Of a DNA stretch of 64,000 nt, positions 46,520-56,168 are shown one piece after another. The stretch lies in NCBI GenBank assembly GCA_028290285.1, contig JAQGKD010000117.1:20582-84581 (forward strand). Direction: 5' to 3'. The DNA comes from Hyphomicrobiales bacterium. GTDB taxonomy: Bacteria; Pseudomonadota; Alphaproteobacteria; Rhizobiales; Beijerinckiaceae. The translations under genes were made by a program, and so were the position numbers. The stretch's first letter is position 1. Every line of letters begins with the position of its first letter. A model generated the notes under the pieces. That model saw only the letters and a list, made by a program, of their open reading frames with translations. It had not been told where the DNA came from and did no database searches.

Positions 46520-47170
46520 TCAGACGCCCCGAAACAGGCGGAACATCTCGCTGATCCGCCAGGGCTTGGCGATCAGCGACGCGTTGAGGGGCAGGCGCAG
46601 ATCGGCAGCGCCCGCTGCACCTGTTGACAGGATCACCTTGATCGCCGGCCAGGTCTTCATGATGATATTCGCGAGCACGACGCCATCGAGGCCCGGCATC
46701 ATGACGTCCGAGAAGACTGCGGAGAGCGTGAGCGCCTGTTCCTGAAGGATCATTAGGGCTTCTTCGCTGCTCTCGGCCTCGACCACGCTGAGCCTCAACT
46801 CTTCGAGAATCGAGCGGGCGAGCGACCGCACCTCCGGGGCGCTGTTGATGACGAGCACACTGTGGCCCGCGGCGACGGTCGCGACACCAGCCGCCAGCGC
46901 ACCCAGTTCGGGACTCGGGGGTGGTTTGCGCAGGCGCACTCCGCTCGACTCAGCCTCGCCGATGAATTCGACGCCGGCGTTTTGCAGGGCTTGCCGGACC
47001 GCCCGCAGCTTTTCCGGATTTCCGGAATAGCGACCGGTCTCGAAATTATGGATGGTGTTTCGATGAACGCCGGCCGCCTGTGCCAGCTGGTCGAGAGACC
47101 AGTTCACGGCGGCTCGCGCCATTCTGACTTGTGCTGGTGTCACGGGCCATGTCGCTTTATTTGAGGACAC
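46520..47170 (-). CDS. XRE helix-turn-helix protein fused to a degenerate receiver domain
   Basis: A 216-aa protein with an XRE domain at residues about 10-70 (ARAAVNWSLDQLAQAAGVHRNTIHNFE, recognisable as LDQLAQAAGVHRNTIHNFE) and a receiver-like domain at about 100-216. The receiver keeps the phospho-acceptor Asp in AVFSDVMMPGLDG, the Ser/Thr in VILSTGA and the Lys in IAKPW, but the acidic pair near its start is replaced (VLVINSAP instead of the usual DD). DNA-binding first and receiver last is the reverse of normal response regulators. Function is unknown. It is divergent from rnd across 146 bp. Confidence 0.82.
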   Translation of the reverse strand: MSSNKATWPVTPAQVRMARAAVNWSLDQLAQAAGVHRNTIHNFETGRYSGNPEKLRAVRQALQNAGVEFIGEAESSGVRLRKPPPSPELGALAAGVATVAAGHSVLVINSAPEVRSLARSILEELRLSVVEAESSEEALMILQEQALTLSAVFSDVMMPGLDGVVLANIIMKTWPAIKVILSTGAAGAADLRLPLNASLIAKPWRISEMFRLFRGV

Positions 47171-47316
47171 CTAGCTATAACGGACCGGAGTCACAATCTC
47201 AATCGTCCTGAACAGGCGCAGGGTCCGTCGTCCTCGCCTTGCCGATCCCGGTCTCCAGAGGTAGAGACAAGGCTTGACTCGATGCGAGTCGGGCACAGGC
47301 GGAGGCAATCGGTCGC

Positions 47317-47931
47317 ATGACCATTCGGGTTCACCAGGGAGATCTGCCCGCCGGGGCGGATTACGGCTCCAGCGTAGCCATCGATACCGAGACCCTCGGT
47401 CTCAACCCGCATCGGGACCGTCTCTGCGTCGTTCAACTCTCCGCCGGCGACGGTACGGCGGACGTCGTGCAGATCGCAAAGGGCCAGACGAGCGCGCCCA
47501 ATCTCCAGCGCCTGCTGACCGATCCGGCGGTAACGAAAATCTTTCATTTCGGACGTTTCGACATTGCCGTGCTCGAAAAGGCCTTCGGCGTGCAGACCGG
47601 TCCGGTCTATTGCACCAAGATCGCCTCCAAGCTGGTCCGCACCTATACGGACCGACACGGATTGAAAGATCTGACGCGCGAGCTGATCGGCGTCGATCTC
47701 TCCAAGCAGCAGCAATCTTCCGATTGGGCTGCAACCAGTTTGAGCGACGCGCAGGTGGCCTACGCGGCCTCGGATGTCCTGCATCTCCATGCTTTGCGTG
47801 CCAAGCTCGACATGATGCTGGCCCGCGAAGACCGCGCGGAACTCGCAAAAGCGTGTTTCGAGTTCTTGCCGATGCGTGCCCGGCTCGACTTGCTGGGCTG
47901 GGCTGAGCAGGACATATTCGCGCACGAATAA
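47317..47931 (+). CDS. rnd: ribonuclease D-like 3'-5' exonuclease (short form)
   Basis: A DEDDy exonuclease of 204 aa. Exo motif I is AIDTETLGL, motif II the FHFGRFDIAVL segment and motif III YAASDVLHLHAL with the Tyr and Asp. E. coli RNase D has HRDC domains after the exonuclease; they are missing here, which is usual for the short alphaproteobacterial proteins. It likely trims tRNA and other stable RNA 3' ends. It precedes lptC by about 70 bp, a conserved neighbour. Confidence 0.93.
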   Translation: MTIRVHQGDLPAGADYGSSVAIDTETLGLNPHRDRLCVVQLSAGDGTADVVQIAKGQTSAPNLQRLLTDPAVTKIFHFGRFDIAVLEKAFGVQTGPVYCTKIASKLVRTYTDRHGLKDLTRELIGVDLSKQQQSSDWAATSLSDAQVAYAASDVLHLHALRAKLDMMLAREDRAELAKACFEFLPMRARLDLLGWAEQDIFAHE

Positions 47932-48004
47932 GGTGGAGAAGGCGTCCCGAAGCGCGGCCAACGTTGGACGCCCGGCGACAAAACGGTGATGTGCGGTGAC
48001 GGTC

Positions 48005-48676
48005 ATGAACAGCGATAGGGGCCAGCAGGCGACACGTTCGCGCGCTTTTCGCGCGGCCGGCCGCCATTCGACCCGTGTCGTCTTCCTGCGTCGCGCTATT
48101 CTCATTCTGTCAGTTCTGGGCATAGCCTCACTGATCGTCGTGAGCTTCTTCAATCCCTTCGGCGCCTTGCCGCAGAACGTGACGATCAGCGGAGGCAATC
48201 TGAACGGCACGCGCGTGACAATGGAATTGCCCAAGCTCACGGGCTTCCGAAAGGACGGTCGCCCTTATGAGGTTCGCGCATCCTCGGGCGTGCAAGACGT
48301 GCGGCAGCCCAACATCATCGAGCTCAACGACCTCGATGCCAAGCTCGCGATGGCCGACCAGACGACCGTACGCGTCGCGGCACCGAACGGGGTCTACGAC
48401 AGCGCGCGTGAATTCATGGACTTCAAGGGCGACGTGCGAATCAAGAGCGACAGCGGCTACGATATCGCCATGAACAGCGCGCAGATGGACTTCAAGGCGG
48501 GCACCGTGGTGTCCGACAAGCCCGTCACGGTCCTCATGACGAACGGCACTGTCCATGCTGATCGGCTGAACATCGTCGACAATGGCCGCGTCATCACATT
48601 CGAAGGCAATGTCCGCTCAACCCTGATGGTCGACAAGGACAAGTCGCAGGTTCCCACGAAAGGCGAGACACCATGA
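48005..48676 (+). CDS. lptC: LPS export protein LptC
   Basis: A bitopic inner-membrane protein of 223 aa that receives LPS from LptBFG and passes it to LptA. One hydrophobic helix lies at about residues 28-50 (AILILSVLGIASLIVVSFF), with a positively charged N-terminal tail, followed by the periplasmic OstA-like beta-jellyroll, with NVTISGGNLNGTRVTMELPKL in pieces. The ATG at 48005 is taken; a GTG at 47996 would add three residues, and neither has a clear ribosome-binding site. Its stop overlaps lptA by four bases. Confidence 0.92.
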   Translation: MNSDRGQQATRSRAFRAAGRHSTRVVFLRRAILILSVLGIASLIVVSFFNPFGALPQNVTISGGNLNGTRVTMELPKLTGFRKDGRPYEVRASSGVQDVRQPNIIELNDLDAKLAMADQTTVRVAAPNGVYDSAREFMDFKGDVRIKSDSGYDIAMNSAQMDFKAGTVVSDKPVTVLMTNGTVHADRLNIVDNGRVITFEGNVRSTLMVDKDKSQVPTKGETP

Positions 48677-49284
48677 TGGTCTCCAGTCGCACAGCATCTG
48701 GCGTTTTCTCTGCGTGGACCGGTCTCTTCAGCCTCCTGATTCTGGCGGTCGCAACACCCGCCTTCGCCCAGAAGGGCGGTGCGCCGCGTGGCCCCATCCT
48801 GCCGGGCGGAAATTCCCGCGCTCCTGTCTCCGTGGATGCGGCCAAGCTCGAATATTTCGATCGTGAACAACGGTTGGTCTATTCGGGTGGCGTCGTCGCC
48901 AAGCAGGGCGAATCGACCTTGCGCTCGACATCGCTCGTTATTTTGCTCTCGAAGGAAACGGACAAGCCGGCGGGCGGTGCCGCAGCGGCAGCCGGCGCTG
49001 ACAACAATCAGATCAAGCGCATCGAAGCAGCCGGCCCGGTGACGATCACGTCCAACGATCAGGTCGGCACGGGTGACAGCGGCATCTACGATCGTGCCGA
49101 GAACAAGGTCTATCTCATTGGCAACGTTGTCCTGAGCCAAGGCCCGAACGTCACCAAGGGCGATCGGGATTCCAAACTCGTCTACGACCTCACCTCAGGT
49201 CAGGCGCAGGTCGTCGGAGGTCGCGTCAGCAGCATTTTCACGCCCGGCAACACAGATGACCGAAAGCGCCCTGCCAAGCCTTGA
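48673..49284 (+). CDS. lptA: LPS transport periplasmic protein LptA
   Basis: The periplasmic bridge protein that carries LPS between inner and outer membranes (203 aa). A signal peptide of about 33 residues ends AFAQ, and the OstA domain follows with VSVDAAKLEYFDREQRLVYSGG, seen as AAKLEYFDREQRLVYSG, and VYLIGNVVLSQGPNVTKGD. A flexible Ala/Gly-rich insert sits near residue 105. It overlaps lptC by four bases and is followed by lptB, giving the conserved lptC-lptA-lptB order. Confidence 0.92.
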   Translation: MMVSSRTASGVFSAWTGLFSLLILAVATPAFAQKGGAPRGPILPGGNSRAPVSVDAAKLEYFDREQRLVYSGGVVAKQGESTLRSTSLVILLSKETDKPAGGAAAAAGADNNQIKRIEAAGPVTITSNDQVGTGDSGIYDRAENKVYLIGNVVLSQGPNVTKGDRDSKLVYDLTSGQAQVVGGRVSSIFTPGNTDDRKRPAKP

Positions 49285-49359
49285 ATGGCAGAGCTAACGT
49301 TTTCTAAGCCACTCCTGTTCTAGCGAGTTGCGTAGCTCACCGCGTCGCGATACGGCTTG

Positions 49360-49389
49360 TACGCTCCAATACGCTCCAATACGCTGCAA
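49360..49389 (+). repeat. three tandem 10-bp repeats before lptB
   Basis: TACGCTCCAA occurs twice in direct succession and is followed by TACGCTGCAA, one base different. The array starts 75 bp after the lptA stop, in the lptB leader or in its N-terminal codons, depending on which start is used. Confidence 0.85.
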
Positions 49390-49482
49390 CATGCGGACAC
49401 TTTCTTGCTGACCAGACCTCCAAAAGACCCCGGACACGACACGCAAGTCGCTCGCGAGTACGCGGATCCGCACCATCGCGAC

Positions 49483-50262
49483 GTGCTCGACGTCCACTCG
49501 CCCTTCGCGCATCCGACGGCCGACCCGGTCGCGCTCGGCGAGGGATGGCTAGGGGTCTATCACCTGGGCAAGAGCTATGGCGGTCGTCAGGTAGTGCAGG
49601 ACGTCAGTCTGGCCGTGCAGCGCGGCGAGGCGGTCGGTCTGCTCGGGCCCAACGGTGCCGGCAAGACGACCGTCTTTTACATGATTACGGGTCTCGTTCG
49701 TCCGGACAAGGGTGTGATTGAACTGGACGGACATGATGTCACGCCCCTGCCGATGTATCGCCGGGCAAGGCTCGGCATCGGCTACCTTCCTCAGGAAGCG
49801 TCGATCTTCCGCGGCCTGAACGTCGAGGACAATATTCGCGCCGTGCTTGAGGTGACCGTCGCCGACAAGGCGCAGCGCGAGCATGAACTCGAGTCGCTCC
49901 TCGACGAGTTCGACATCAAGCGCCTTCGCAAGTCGCCCTCGATTGCTCTCTCGGGTGGCGAGCGCCGCCGCTGCGAAATTGCACGCGCCTTGGCAGGTCA
50001 CCCCTCTTTCATGCTGCTGGACGAACCGTTTGCAGGCATTGACCCGATCGCGGTGGGCGATATCCAGCAACTGGTGCATCATCTGAAACAGCGCGGCATA
50101 GGCGTTCTGATCACCGACCACAATGTCCGCGAGACCCTGGGGCTCATCGACCGAGCCTATATCATTCATTCGGGGCACGTCCTGACCGAAGGATCCCCGG
50201 AGGAAATCGTGGCAAATCCTGATGTGCGCCGCTTCTATCTGGGCCAGGATTTCCGGATGTGA
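49483..50262 (+). CDS. lptB: LPS export ABC transporter ATP-binding protein LptB
   Basis: The cytoplasmic ATPase that powers LPS extraction by LptFG. Walker A is GPNGAGKTT, the signature LSGGERRRCEIARAL and Walker B FMLLDEPFAGID; LptB-specific features are YLPQEASIFRGL and TDHNVRETL. The start is uncertain. The GTG at 49483 gives 259 aa, the usual length, but no ribosome-binding site is seen, and G+C-rich third positions reach further upstream, so TTG at 49405 or 49357 (301 aa) is possible. It follows lptA by about 200 bp and precedes rpoN, as in most alphaproteobacteria. Confidence 0.93.
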   Translation: MLDVHSPFAHPTADPVALGEGWLGVYHLGKSYGGRQVVQDVSLAVQRGEAVGLLGPNGAGKTTVFYMITGLVRPDKGVIELDGHDVTPLPMYRRARLGIGYLPQEASIFRGLNVEDNIRAVLEVTVADKAQREHELESLLDEFDIKRLRKSPSIALSGGERRRCEIARALAGHPSFMLLDEPFAGIDPIAVGDIQQLVHHLKQRGIGVLITDHNVRETLGLIDRAYIIHSGHVLTEGSPEEIVANPDVRRFYLGQDFRM

Positions 50263-50434
50263 TCAGGGTGGTGGGCGGGACGCACTGCGTCTAGCCCAGC
50301 GGGCATTGCACAGCAAGCGTGCAAAATTGATGGACAGACCGCCCTCAACGCATAGCCATTTCCAACTTACTCCTGTATATGCAAGAAGCGGGCCGCGAAT
50401 TTGCCGGCTGCAGAGTGATTGAGTTCATAAATTC

Positions 50435-52000
50435 ATGGCGCTTTCCACCAAGCTCATGCTGCGCCAGGGCCAGTCCCTGGTCATGACGCCCCAGCTCCTG
50501 CAGGCGATCAAGCTACTGCAATTCTCCAATGTGGAACTGAGCGCCTTCGTCGAGGAAGAGCTGGAGCGCAATCCCCTCCTGGAGCGGGCCGACGAACGCA
50601 CCGACCCGATCGTCGAAGCCGTTGCCGACAGCGCCGAGCGTTGGGGCGAGGATGGACCTGATGGCGACCCCGGCGATGCGAGTCGTCAGGAAGGCGATTG
50701 GGCGACGGATACAATGGTCGTCGACCGACAGAGTCTCGAGTCTGACCTGGGAACCGAGGTCGGCAACAGCTTCGATTCCGACCGCTTGCCGGCGAGCCAC
50801 GAGAGCCAGGCGGGGCCCGAGGGCTCCGGGCTTTCGGCTACGTCCTGGAATGGCGCGTCGGGTGGTAATGGCGACGGCGAACCCGCCAATCTCGAAGCCT
50901 ATGTGGCTGCTCGGCTGACGTTGCACGACCATCTGACCGAGCAGCTATCGCTGGCTGTGACAGGTGCGACCGAGAGGCTGATCGGCCATTCGCTGATAGA
51001 TGCCGTCGACGAAGCCGGATACCTCACCGAAACCGTGGACGCGATTGCCGAGCGTCTCGGCGCGTCGCCAGCGGCAGTCGCCGCGGTTCTGGACAAGATT
51101 CAGCAATTCGATCCTGCCGGGATCGCAGCGCGCAATCTTTCCGAATGCCTCGGGCTCCAGTTGCGCGAGCGCAATCGCCTCGATCCCGCGATGCAGGCAC
51201 TTCTCGATCATTTGCCCCTTCTCGCCAAGCGCGACTTTACCGCGCTGCGCAAACTCTGCGGAGTAGACGAGGAGGATTTCGCCGAAATGGTCGCAGAGGT
51301 GCGGCGGCTCGATCCCAAGCCCGGGCGGGCCTATGGCGGGGGCGTCATTCAGTCGGTCGTGCCCGACGTGACCGTACGAGCCGCCCCTGACGGGTCATGG
51401 CACATCGAGCTCAATCCTGAGGGGCTGCCACGCGTTTTGGTCAATCAAACCTATGCCGCGCGTGTCTCGCGCTTAAAGGGGAACGCTGCGGACAAGAGCT
51501 TCGTGGCCAATTGCCTGCAAACTGCGAACTGGCTGACCAAGTCGCTCGAACAGAGGGCACGGACGATCCTGAAAGTATCGACGGAGATCGTGCGGCAGCA
51601 GGATGCCTTCTTTGCGCACGGCGTCGAGCACTTGCGCCCGCTCAACCTCAAGACCATCGCCGATGCGATCGGAATGCACGAGTCGACCGTATCCCGCGTC
51701 ACTTCGAACAAGTACATGGCGAGCCCGCGCGGTCTTTTCGAACTGAAATACTTCTTCACTGCCTCGATCCCGGCCCGTTCGGGTGGTGAGTCGCATTCTG
51801 CCGAAGCCGTTCGCTTTCGCATCAAGCAACTCGTCGATCATGAGCCGGTCAGCAACGTTCTGTCGGATGACGCTATCGTGGTGAAGCTCAAGGAACAGAA
51901 TATCGATATTGCGCGTCGGACCGTCGCGAAATATCGCGAAAGCCTCCGCATTCCCTCCTCAGTCGAACGGCGTCGGGAAAAAATGGCGATGCAACGTTGA
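50435..52000 (+). CDS. rpoN: RNA polymerase sigma-54 factor
   Basis: A sigma-54 protein of 521 aa. Region I is the Gln-rich start (LRQGQSLVMTPQLLQAIKLLQ), then an acidic region II to about 150. The core-binding domain follows, and then the helix-turn-helix (MHESTVSRVTSNKYMASPRG in part). The RpoN box ARRTVAKYRE lies near the C-terminus and contacts the -24 element. It directs transcription of nitrogen and other activator-dependent genes. lptB, hpf and ptsN flank it in the standard order. Confidence 0.97.
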   Translation: MALSTKLMLRQGQSLVMTPQLLQAIKLLQFSNVELSAFVEEELERNPLLERADERTDPIVEAVADSAERWGEDGPDGDPGDASRQEGDWATDTMVVDRQSLESDLGTEVGNSFDSDRLPASHESQAGPEGSGLSATSWNGASGGNGDGEPANLEAYVAARLTLHDHLTEQLSLAVTGATERLIGHSLIDAVDEAGYLTETVDAIAERLGASPAAVAAVLDKIQQFDPAGIAARNLSECLGLQLRERNRLDPAMQALLDHLPLLAKRDFTALRKLCGVDEEDFAEMVAEVRRLDPKPGRAYGGGVIQSVVPDVTVRAAPDGSWHIELNPEGLPRVLVNQTYAARVSRLKGNAADKSFVANCLQTANWLTKSLEQRARTILKVSTEIVRQQDAFFAHGVEHLRPLNLKTIADAIGMHESTVSRVTSNKYMASPRGLFELKYFFTASIPARSGGESHSAEAVRFRIKQLVDHEPVSNVLSDDAIVVKLKEQNIDIARRTVAKYRESLRIPSSVERRREKMAMQR

Positions 52001-52214
52001 TCAGACGCTTGCGATGACGTAGCGGAACCGTACCGCTTTCTGGCGACTGCTTCTAAAATACCTTTTCTTGGTCGCCAACTTGCCCTGTTGATCCGTTGAC
52101 TTGGGTTCGCGACACACTTAACGCTCTTCGAAAGATCACCGTCAGGGTGACTCATTTTTTTCATGGCTAAGCTCGGCACAAAACGCGAGCGCGCCAAAAC
52201 GAGGGGCAAACTTC

Positions 52215-52826
52215 ATGGTCCTCCGGGTTTCAGGAAAAAATTTCGATATCGGCGAAGCTCTTCGCCTGCACGTTCGTTCACGTGTCGAGGCAGCGACCTC
52301 GAAATATTTCAACGGTTCGGTGACCGGTCACGTCATTCTCGACCATGAGGGCTCGGGCTATCGGTCCGATTGCACGTTGCATCTCGCCTCGGGAGTGACC
52401 CTGCAGGTTGAAGGTCGGGCGCAGGAGCCTTACGCGAGTTTCGAGCAGGCCGCTGAGCGCCTCGAAAAGCGCTTGCGGCGCTACAAGCGCCGGCTGAAGG
52501 GCCACCACCCATCCGCCGTCGCAGGTTCCACGGCTTCGGTTGCCGAGATGCGCGTCGCCGACTATGTGATCGAAGCCCCGGTGGATGACGAGGCCGAGGG
52601 GAGTGAATTCCACGCGGTCGTTATTGCCGAGCGGACCAGTTCGTTGAAGCAAATGCCGGTTTCGGAGGCTGTCATGGAACTCGACTTCACGGGGGCGCCA
52701 GTCCAGATTTTCCGGCATGCGGGAAATGGCCGGGTGAATATTGTATATCGCCGTTCGGACGGAAACATCGGCTGGATCGATCCGGGTGCGCCGGATGCCG
52801 GTGACGGAGCTGCCAAAGCCTTCTGA
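52215..52826 (+). CDS. hpf: ribosome hibernation promoting factor, long form
   Basis: A 203-aa long HPF. The N-terminal domain (about 1-105) resembles YfiA/HPF and blocks the tRNA and mRNA sites of idle 30S subunits; the C-terminal domain (about 145-200, VQIFRHAGNGRVNIVYRRSDG in part) dimerises to join two ribosomes as 100S. The ATG at 52215 is the family start (MVLRVSGKNFDIGEALR). A weak promoter-like pair, TTGACT at 52096 with TAACGC 17 bases on, lies in the 214-bp gap after rpoN, so it may have its own start site. Confidence 0.94.
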   Translation: MVLRVSGKNFDIGEALRLHVRSRVEAATSKYFNGSVTGHVILDHEGSGYRSDCTLHLASGVTLQVEGRAQEPYASFEQAAERLEKRLRRYKRRLKGHHPSAVAGSTASVAEMRVADYVIEAPVDDEAEGSEFHAVVIAERTSSLKQMPVSEAVMELDFTGAPVQIFRHAGNGRVNIVYRRSDGNIGWIDPGAPDAGDGAAKAF

Positions 52827-52901
52827 GCTGCCTCGTCGCGAAACGCGGCTGCGGCACGGAACTTGCCTCTTCACCTTGCAACCATTGGACGTCGGAACGC
52901 C

Positions 52902-53369
52902 ATGTCGCTGATCGATCTGCTCACCGCTGACGCAATCTTGCCGTCGATGAAGGTCAATACGAAGAAGCAGGCTCTGCAGGAACTGAGCGAGAAGGCAGCG
53001 CAGATTTCCGGCATTCCGGCGCGGGAGATCTTCGATTCGCTCCTTCAGCGCGAACGGCTGGGCTCTACGGGTGTCGGCAACGGAATTGCGATTCCCCATG
53101 GCAAGCTTGCCAAGGCCGGGCGCATCTTCGGTGTCTTCGCCCGGCTCGAGCGGCCGATCGATTACGAGGCGCTCGACGGCGCGCCCGTAGATCTGATCTT
53201 CCTCCTGATCGCGCCTGAATCTGCGGGCGCGGACCACCTGAAGGCGCTTGCCAGGACAGCGCGGATCCTGCGCGATCCCAAAGTCACGGCGAAGCTGCGG
53301 GCGACGCGCGATGCCTCCGCCCTGTATTCCATGATAACGCAGACCGCGAGTTCACAGCACGCAGCATGA
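52902..53369 (+). CDS. ptsN: nitrogen-PTS EIIA component PtsN
   Basis: The EIIA-Ntr protein (155 aa) ending the phosphorelay PtsP-PtsO-PtsN, which regulates potassium, nitrogen and carbon responses rather than moving sugar. The phospho-acceptor His is in GNGIAIPHGKL, about residue 66. The ATG at 52902 begins the family sequence MSLIDLLTADAILPSM; 13 upstream in-frame residues are unconserved. It lies 75 bp after hpf in the rpoN cluster, and its stop directly abuts that of convergent glk. Confidence 0.95.
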   Translation: MSLIDLLTADAILPSMKVNTKKQALQELSEKAAQISGIPAREIFDSLLQRERLGSTGVGNGIAIPHGKLAKAGRIFGVFARLERPIDYEALDGAPVDLIFLLIAPESAGADHLKALARTARILRDPKVTAKLRATRDASALYSMITQTASSQHAA

Positions 53370-54386
53370 TCAGCGCCAGGCGCGGGCGGGATAGTCGATC
53401 ATGTAGCGGTCCGGATGCGCGGCAATCGCCGCCATGCCTGCGAGCACGGCATCGGGGGCGATGAGCAGCCGTGTCTCGATGCATCGAACCACGTTTTGCA
53501 GCGGCGCTTTGTCCTCGAAGGCTGTGCGGAACGCATTCTCATCGAGCAGGCCCAGTATGCGCGGCAGGATTCCGCCTGCCAGCGTCACGCCGCCATGCGC
53601 CAAAAACGTCAGCGCCATGTTGCCGGCGAAACGTCCTGCAATCCGCCAGAAGTGGCGAATGGTCCTGGCCTCCGGGCCGTCGGCGACCGCGAGCCCTCGC
53701 GTCACGATGCCCACGCCATCCAGTCCGTCATAGGGCATCCCGGCCGCGATCTGCCGCGCCTTGTGGAGGCGAACGAGACCGGGCCCCGAAAGAACGGCTT
53801 CCGCTGTAATCCGTCCGTGGAACAGGTCAAGATGGGGCCAGATCTCGTCATCCTCGGGTGTTGAGGGACCCAGCTCCATATGCGCGGCCTCACTTGCAAG
53901 CGGCAGGAAGCGGCCATCGCTTAACACGAGGGCGGCGACGCCGAGCCCCGTCCCTGGCCCGAGGATGACCTGTGGCCCCGGTTCGGCCGGAGACGAGGGG
54001 CCAATGCGGTGTAGCCACTCGCCGCGATGCGCCGGCAATGCAAGTGCCTGAGCTTCGAAATCATTCAGCAGCAGGCCCTGCGCGAGCCCGAGCCGTTCGG
54101 CGAGCGCCGGCCCGTCGATGGTCCAGCGTGCGTTGGTCAGATGGAGGCGGCGATGCGCTACGGGGCCGGCCCCGCAGGCGAGCATCGACCGGGGCAGCAG
54201 ATCCGGATGACCCACGAGCGCGTGCCCGACGCATTCCGCCAGCCCCGGAAACGCGCCTGTTTTCAGGCGAGCGACCGGCTTCAAGGCTGCTTGCGGGTGT
54301 GCGACCGCTCCGATCCGCACATTTGTGCCGCCGATGTCGCAGACGAGTACGGGATACGGGAATTCCAAATCGACCTCCGGCGTCAT
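53370..54386 (-). CDS. glk: glucokinase
   Basis: Phosphorylates glucose at C6 using ATP. The 338-aa protein belongs to the bacterial Glk family. The ATP-phosphate motif [12 protein letters not shown] begins at about residue 16, [13 protein letters not shown] holds the catalytic Asp, and [12 protein letters not shown] and [11 protein letters not shown] are family hallmarks. The ATG at 54386 is chosen because the family starts about 15 residues before DIGGTN; the frame is open to 54740 but overlaps fumA antisense. It is divergent from fumA and abuts ptsN with no gap. Confidence 0.94.
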   Translation of the reverse strand: MTPEVDLEFPYPVLVCDIGGTNVRIGAVAHPQAALKPVARLKTGAFPGLAECVGHALVGHPDLLPRSMLACGAGPVAHRRLHLTNARWTIDGPALAERLGLAQGLLLNDFEAQALALPAHRGEWLHRIGPSSPAEPGPQVILGPGTGLGVAALVLSDGRFLPLASEAAHMELGPSTPEDDEIWPHLDLFHGRITAEAVLSGPGLVRLHKARQIAAGMPYDGLDGVGIVTRGLAVADGPEARTIRHFWRIAGRFAGNMALTFLAHGGVTLAGGILPRILGLLDENAFRTAFEDKAPLQNVVRCIETRLLIAPDAVLAGMAAIAAHPDRYMIDYPARAWR

Positions 54387-54545
54387 GATCGCGCGGGCAC
54401 ACATTCTGTCAAATGGATCTGGGACCCGCCGGTCGCACATTGCCAACTCGGTCGACCGGAGCAGGGTTTCGGCCCTAGCCAACGCCATCTTGGAAATAGC
54501 GCGGCGAGGGCCTATGAAGCCTTCCAAGATGCTCCACTGGAACAA

Positions 54546-56168
54546 ATGACGATGACATATCAGCACCGCCCGCTTTATCGCCTCGCCAAGGATTCCACGC
54601 CCTATCGCAAATTGACGAGCGAAGGCGTGAAAGTCGAGAAGCTCGGCGACCGCGACATCCTGACGGTGAGCCGGGAGGCGATCCGCCTGCTGGCGGAGCA
54701 GGCGATGATGGACATCAACCATCTGCTGCGCCCGGCCCATCTAGCCCAGCTGGCGAAAATCCTCGACGATCCCGAGGCGACCTCGAACGACAAGTTCGTG
54801 GCCTATGACCTGCTGAAGAACGCCAATATCGCGGCGGGCGGCGTGCTTCCCATGTGCCAGGATACGGGAACGGCCATTGTGATGGGCAAGAAGGGCCGCC
54901 TCGTCTGGACCGATGGCGAGGACGAAAGCGCGCTCGCCGAAGGCATTCTCGATGCCTACGAAAAGCGCAACCTGCGTTATTCCCAGCTCGCGCCGCTCTC
55001 CATGTTCGAAGAGCAGAACACCAAGAACAACCTCCCTGCGCAGATCGAAATCTATTCCGAGGGTGAGGAGGCCTACAAGTTCCTTTTCATGGCGAAGGGC
55101 GGCGGCTCTGCCAACAAGACCTATCTTTTTCAGGCCACCCCTTCGCTGCTCACGCATGACCGCATGGTCGCCTTCCTTAAGGAAAAGATCCTGACGCTCG
55201 GCACTTCTGCGTGTCCGCCCTATCATCTCGCGATCGTCATCGGCGGCATGTCCGCTGAAATGACACTGAAGACGGTGAAACTCGCGTCCGCCCATTATCT
55301 GGACGAGTTGCCGACCGAGGGTAGCGAGGATGGGCAGGCCTTCCGCGATCTCGCCATGGAAGAAGAAATCCACAAGCTCACGCAGGCGCTGGGCGTCGGC
55401 GCGCAGTTCGGCGGTAAATATTTCTGTCACGACGTGCGCGTCATCCGCCTGCCCCGTCATGGTGCATCGCTGCCCATCGGCCTCGGCGTCTCGTGCTCGG
55501 CGGATCGCCAGGCGGTAGGCAAGATCACGCGCGACGGCGTGTTTCTTGAAAATCTCGAGCACAATCCAGCGAAATTCCTGCCAGATATCGACGCCTCGAA
55601 ACTCGGCGGCGACGTGGTCAGGATCGACCTGAATCAGCCCATGGCCGAGATTTTGGCCACGCTCACGAAGCATCCGATCAAAACCCGGCTGTCGCTGAGT
55701 GGCCCCATGATCGTGGCGCGCGATCTCGCTCATGCCAAGCTGCGCGAGCGGCTCGACGAGGGCAAAGGCCTGCCCGACTATTTTAAGAACCACCCGGTTT
55801 ATTACGCAGGCCCCGCCAAGACGCCTGAGGGCTTCGCATCTGGCTCCTTCGGCCCGACGACGGCCGGCCGCATGGATTCCTTCGTCGACCAGTTTCAGGC
55901 TGCGGGCGGCTCCATGGTGATGCTGGCCAAGGGCAATCGCTCGAAAGAGGTGCGCGAGGCGTGTGCGAAGCACGGTGGCTTCTACCTGGGCTCGATCGGC
56001 GGTCCAGCCGCGCGTCTCGCCCAGGATTGCATCAAGAAGGTCGAGGTCCTCGAATACGCGGAACTCGGCATGGAGGCGATCTGGCGCATCGAGGTCGAAG
56101 ATTTCCCCGCCTTCATCGTCATCGACGACAAGGGCAACGACTTCTTCAAGGAGCTCAATCTCGGCTGA
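54546..56168 (+). CDS. class I fumarate hydratase
   Basis: A [4Fe-4S] fumarase (FumA/FumB type, 540 aa) that interconverts fumarate and malate in the TCA cycle. Candidate cluster cysteines lie in [17 protein letters not shown] and VSCSADRQA; the N-terminal alpha-catalytic and C-terminal beta domains are fused, as in enterobacterial class I enzymes. [12 protein letters not shown] marks the beta domain. The ATG at 54546 is chosen since MTYQHRPLY begins the family sequence; the frame extends to 54027 across glk antisense and is not real there. Class I enzymes are oxygen labile. Its stop abuts convergent lrgB. Confidence 0.95.
   Translation: MTMTYQHRPLYRLAKDSTPYRKLTSEGVKVEKLGDRDILTVSREAIRLLAEQAMMDINHLLRPAHLAQLAKILDDPEATSNDKFVAYDLLKNANIAAGGVLPMCQDTGTAIVMGKKGRLVWTDGEDESALAEGILDAYEKRNLRYSQLAPLSMFEEQNTKNNLPAQIEIYSEGEEAYKFLFMAKGGGSANKTYLFQATPSLLTHDRMVAFLKEKILTLGTSACPPYHLAIVIGGMSAEMTLKTVKLASAHYLDELPTEGSEDGQAFRDLAMEEEIHKLTQALGVGAQFGGKYFCHDVRVIRLPRHGASLPIGLGVSCSADRQAVGKITRDGVFLENLEHNPAKFLPDIDASKLGGDVVRIDLNQPMAEILATLTKHPIKTRLSLSGPMIVARDLAHAKLRERLDEGKGLPDYFKNHPVYYAGPAKTPEGFASGSFGPTTAGRMDSFVDQFQAAGGSMVMLAKGNRSKEVREACAKHGGFYLGSIGGPAARLAQDCIKKVEVLEYAELGMEAIWRIEVEDFPAFIVIDDKGNDFFKELNLG

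Noticed and set aside
54027..54545. Upstream extension of the fumarase frame
   Set aside because: It lies antisense to glk, and the fumarase family sequence begins at 54546.
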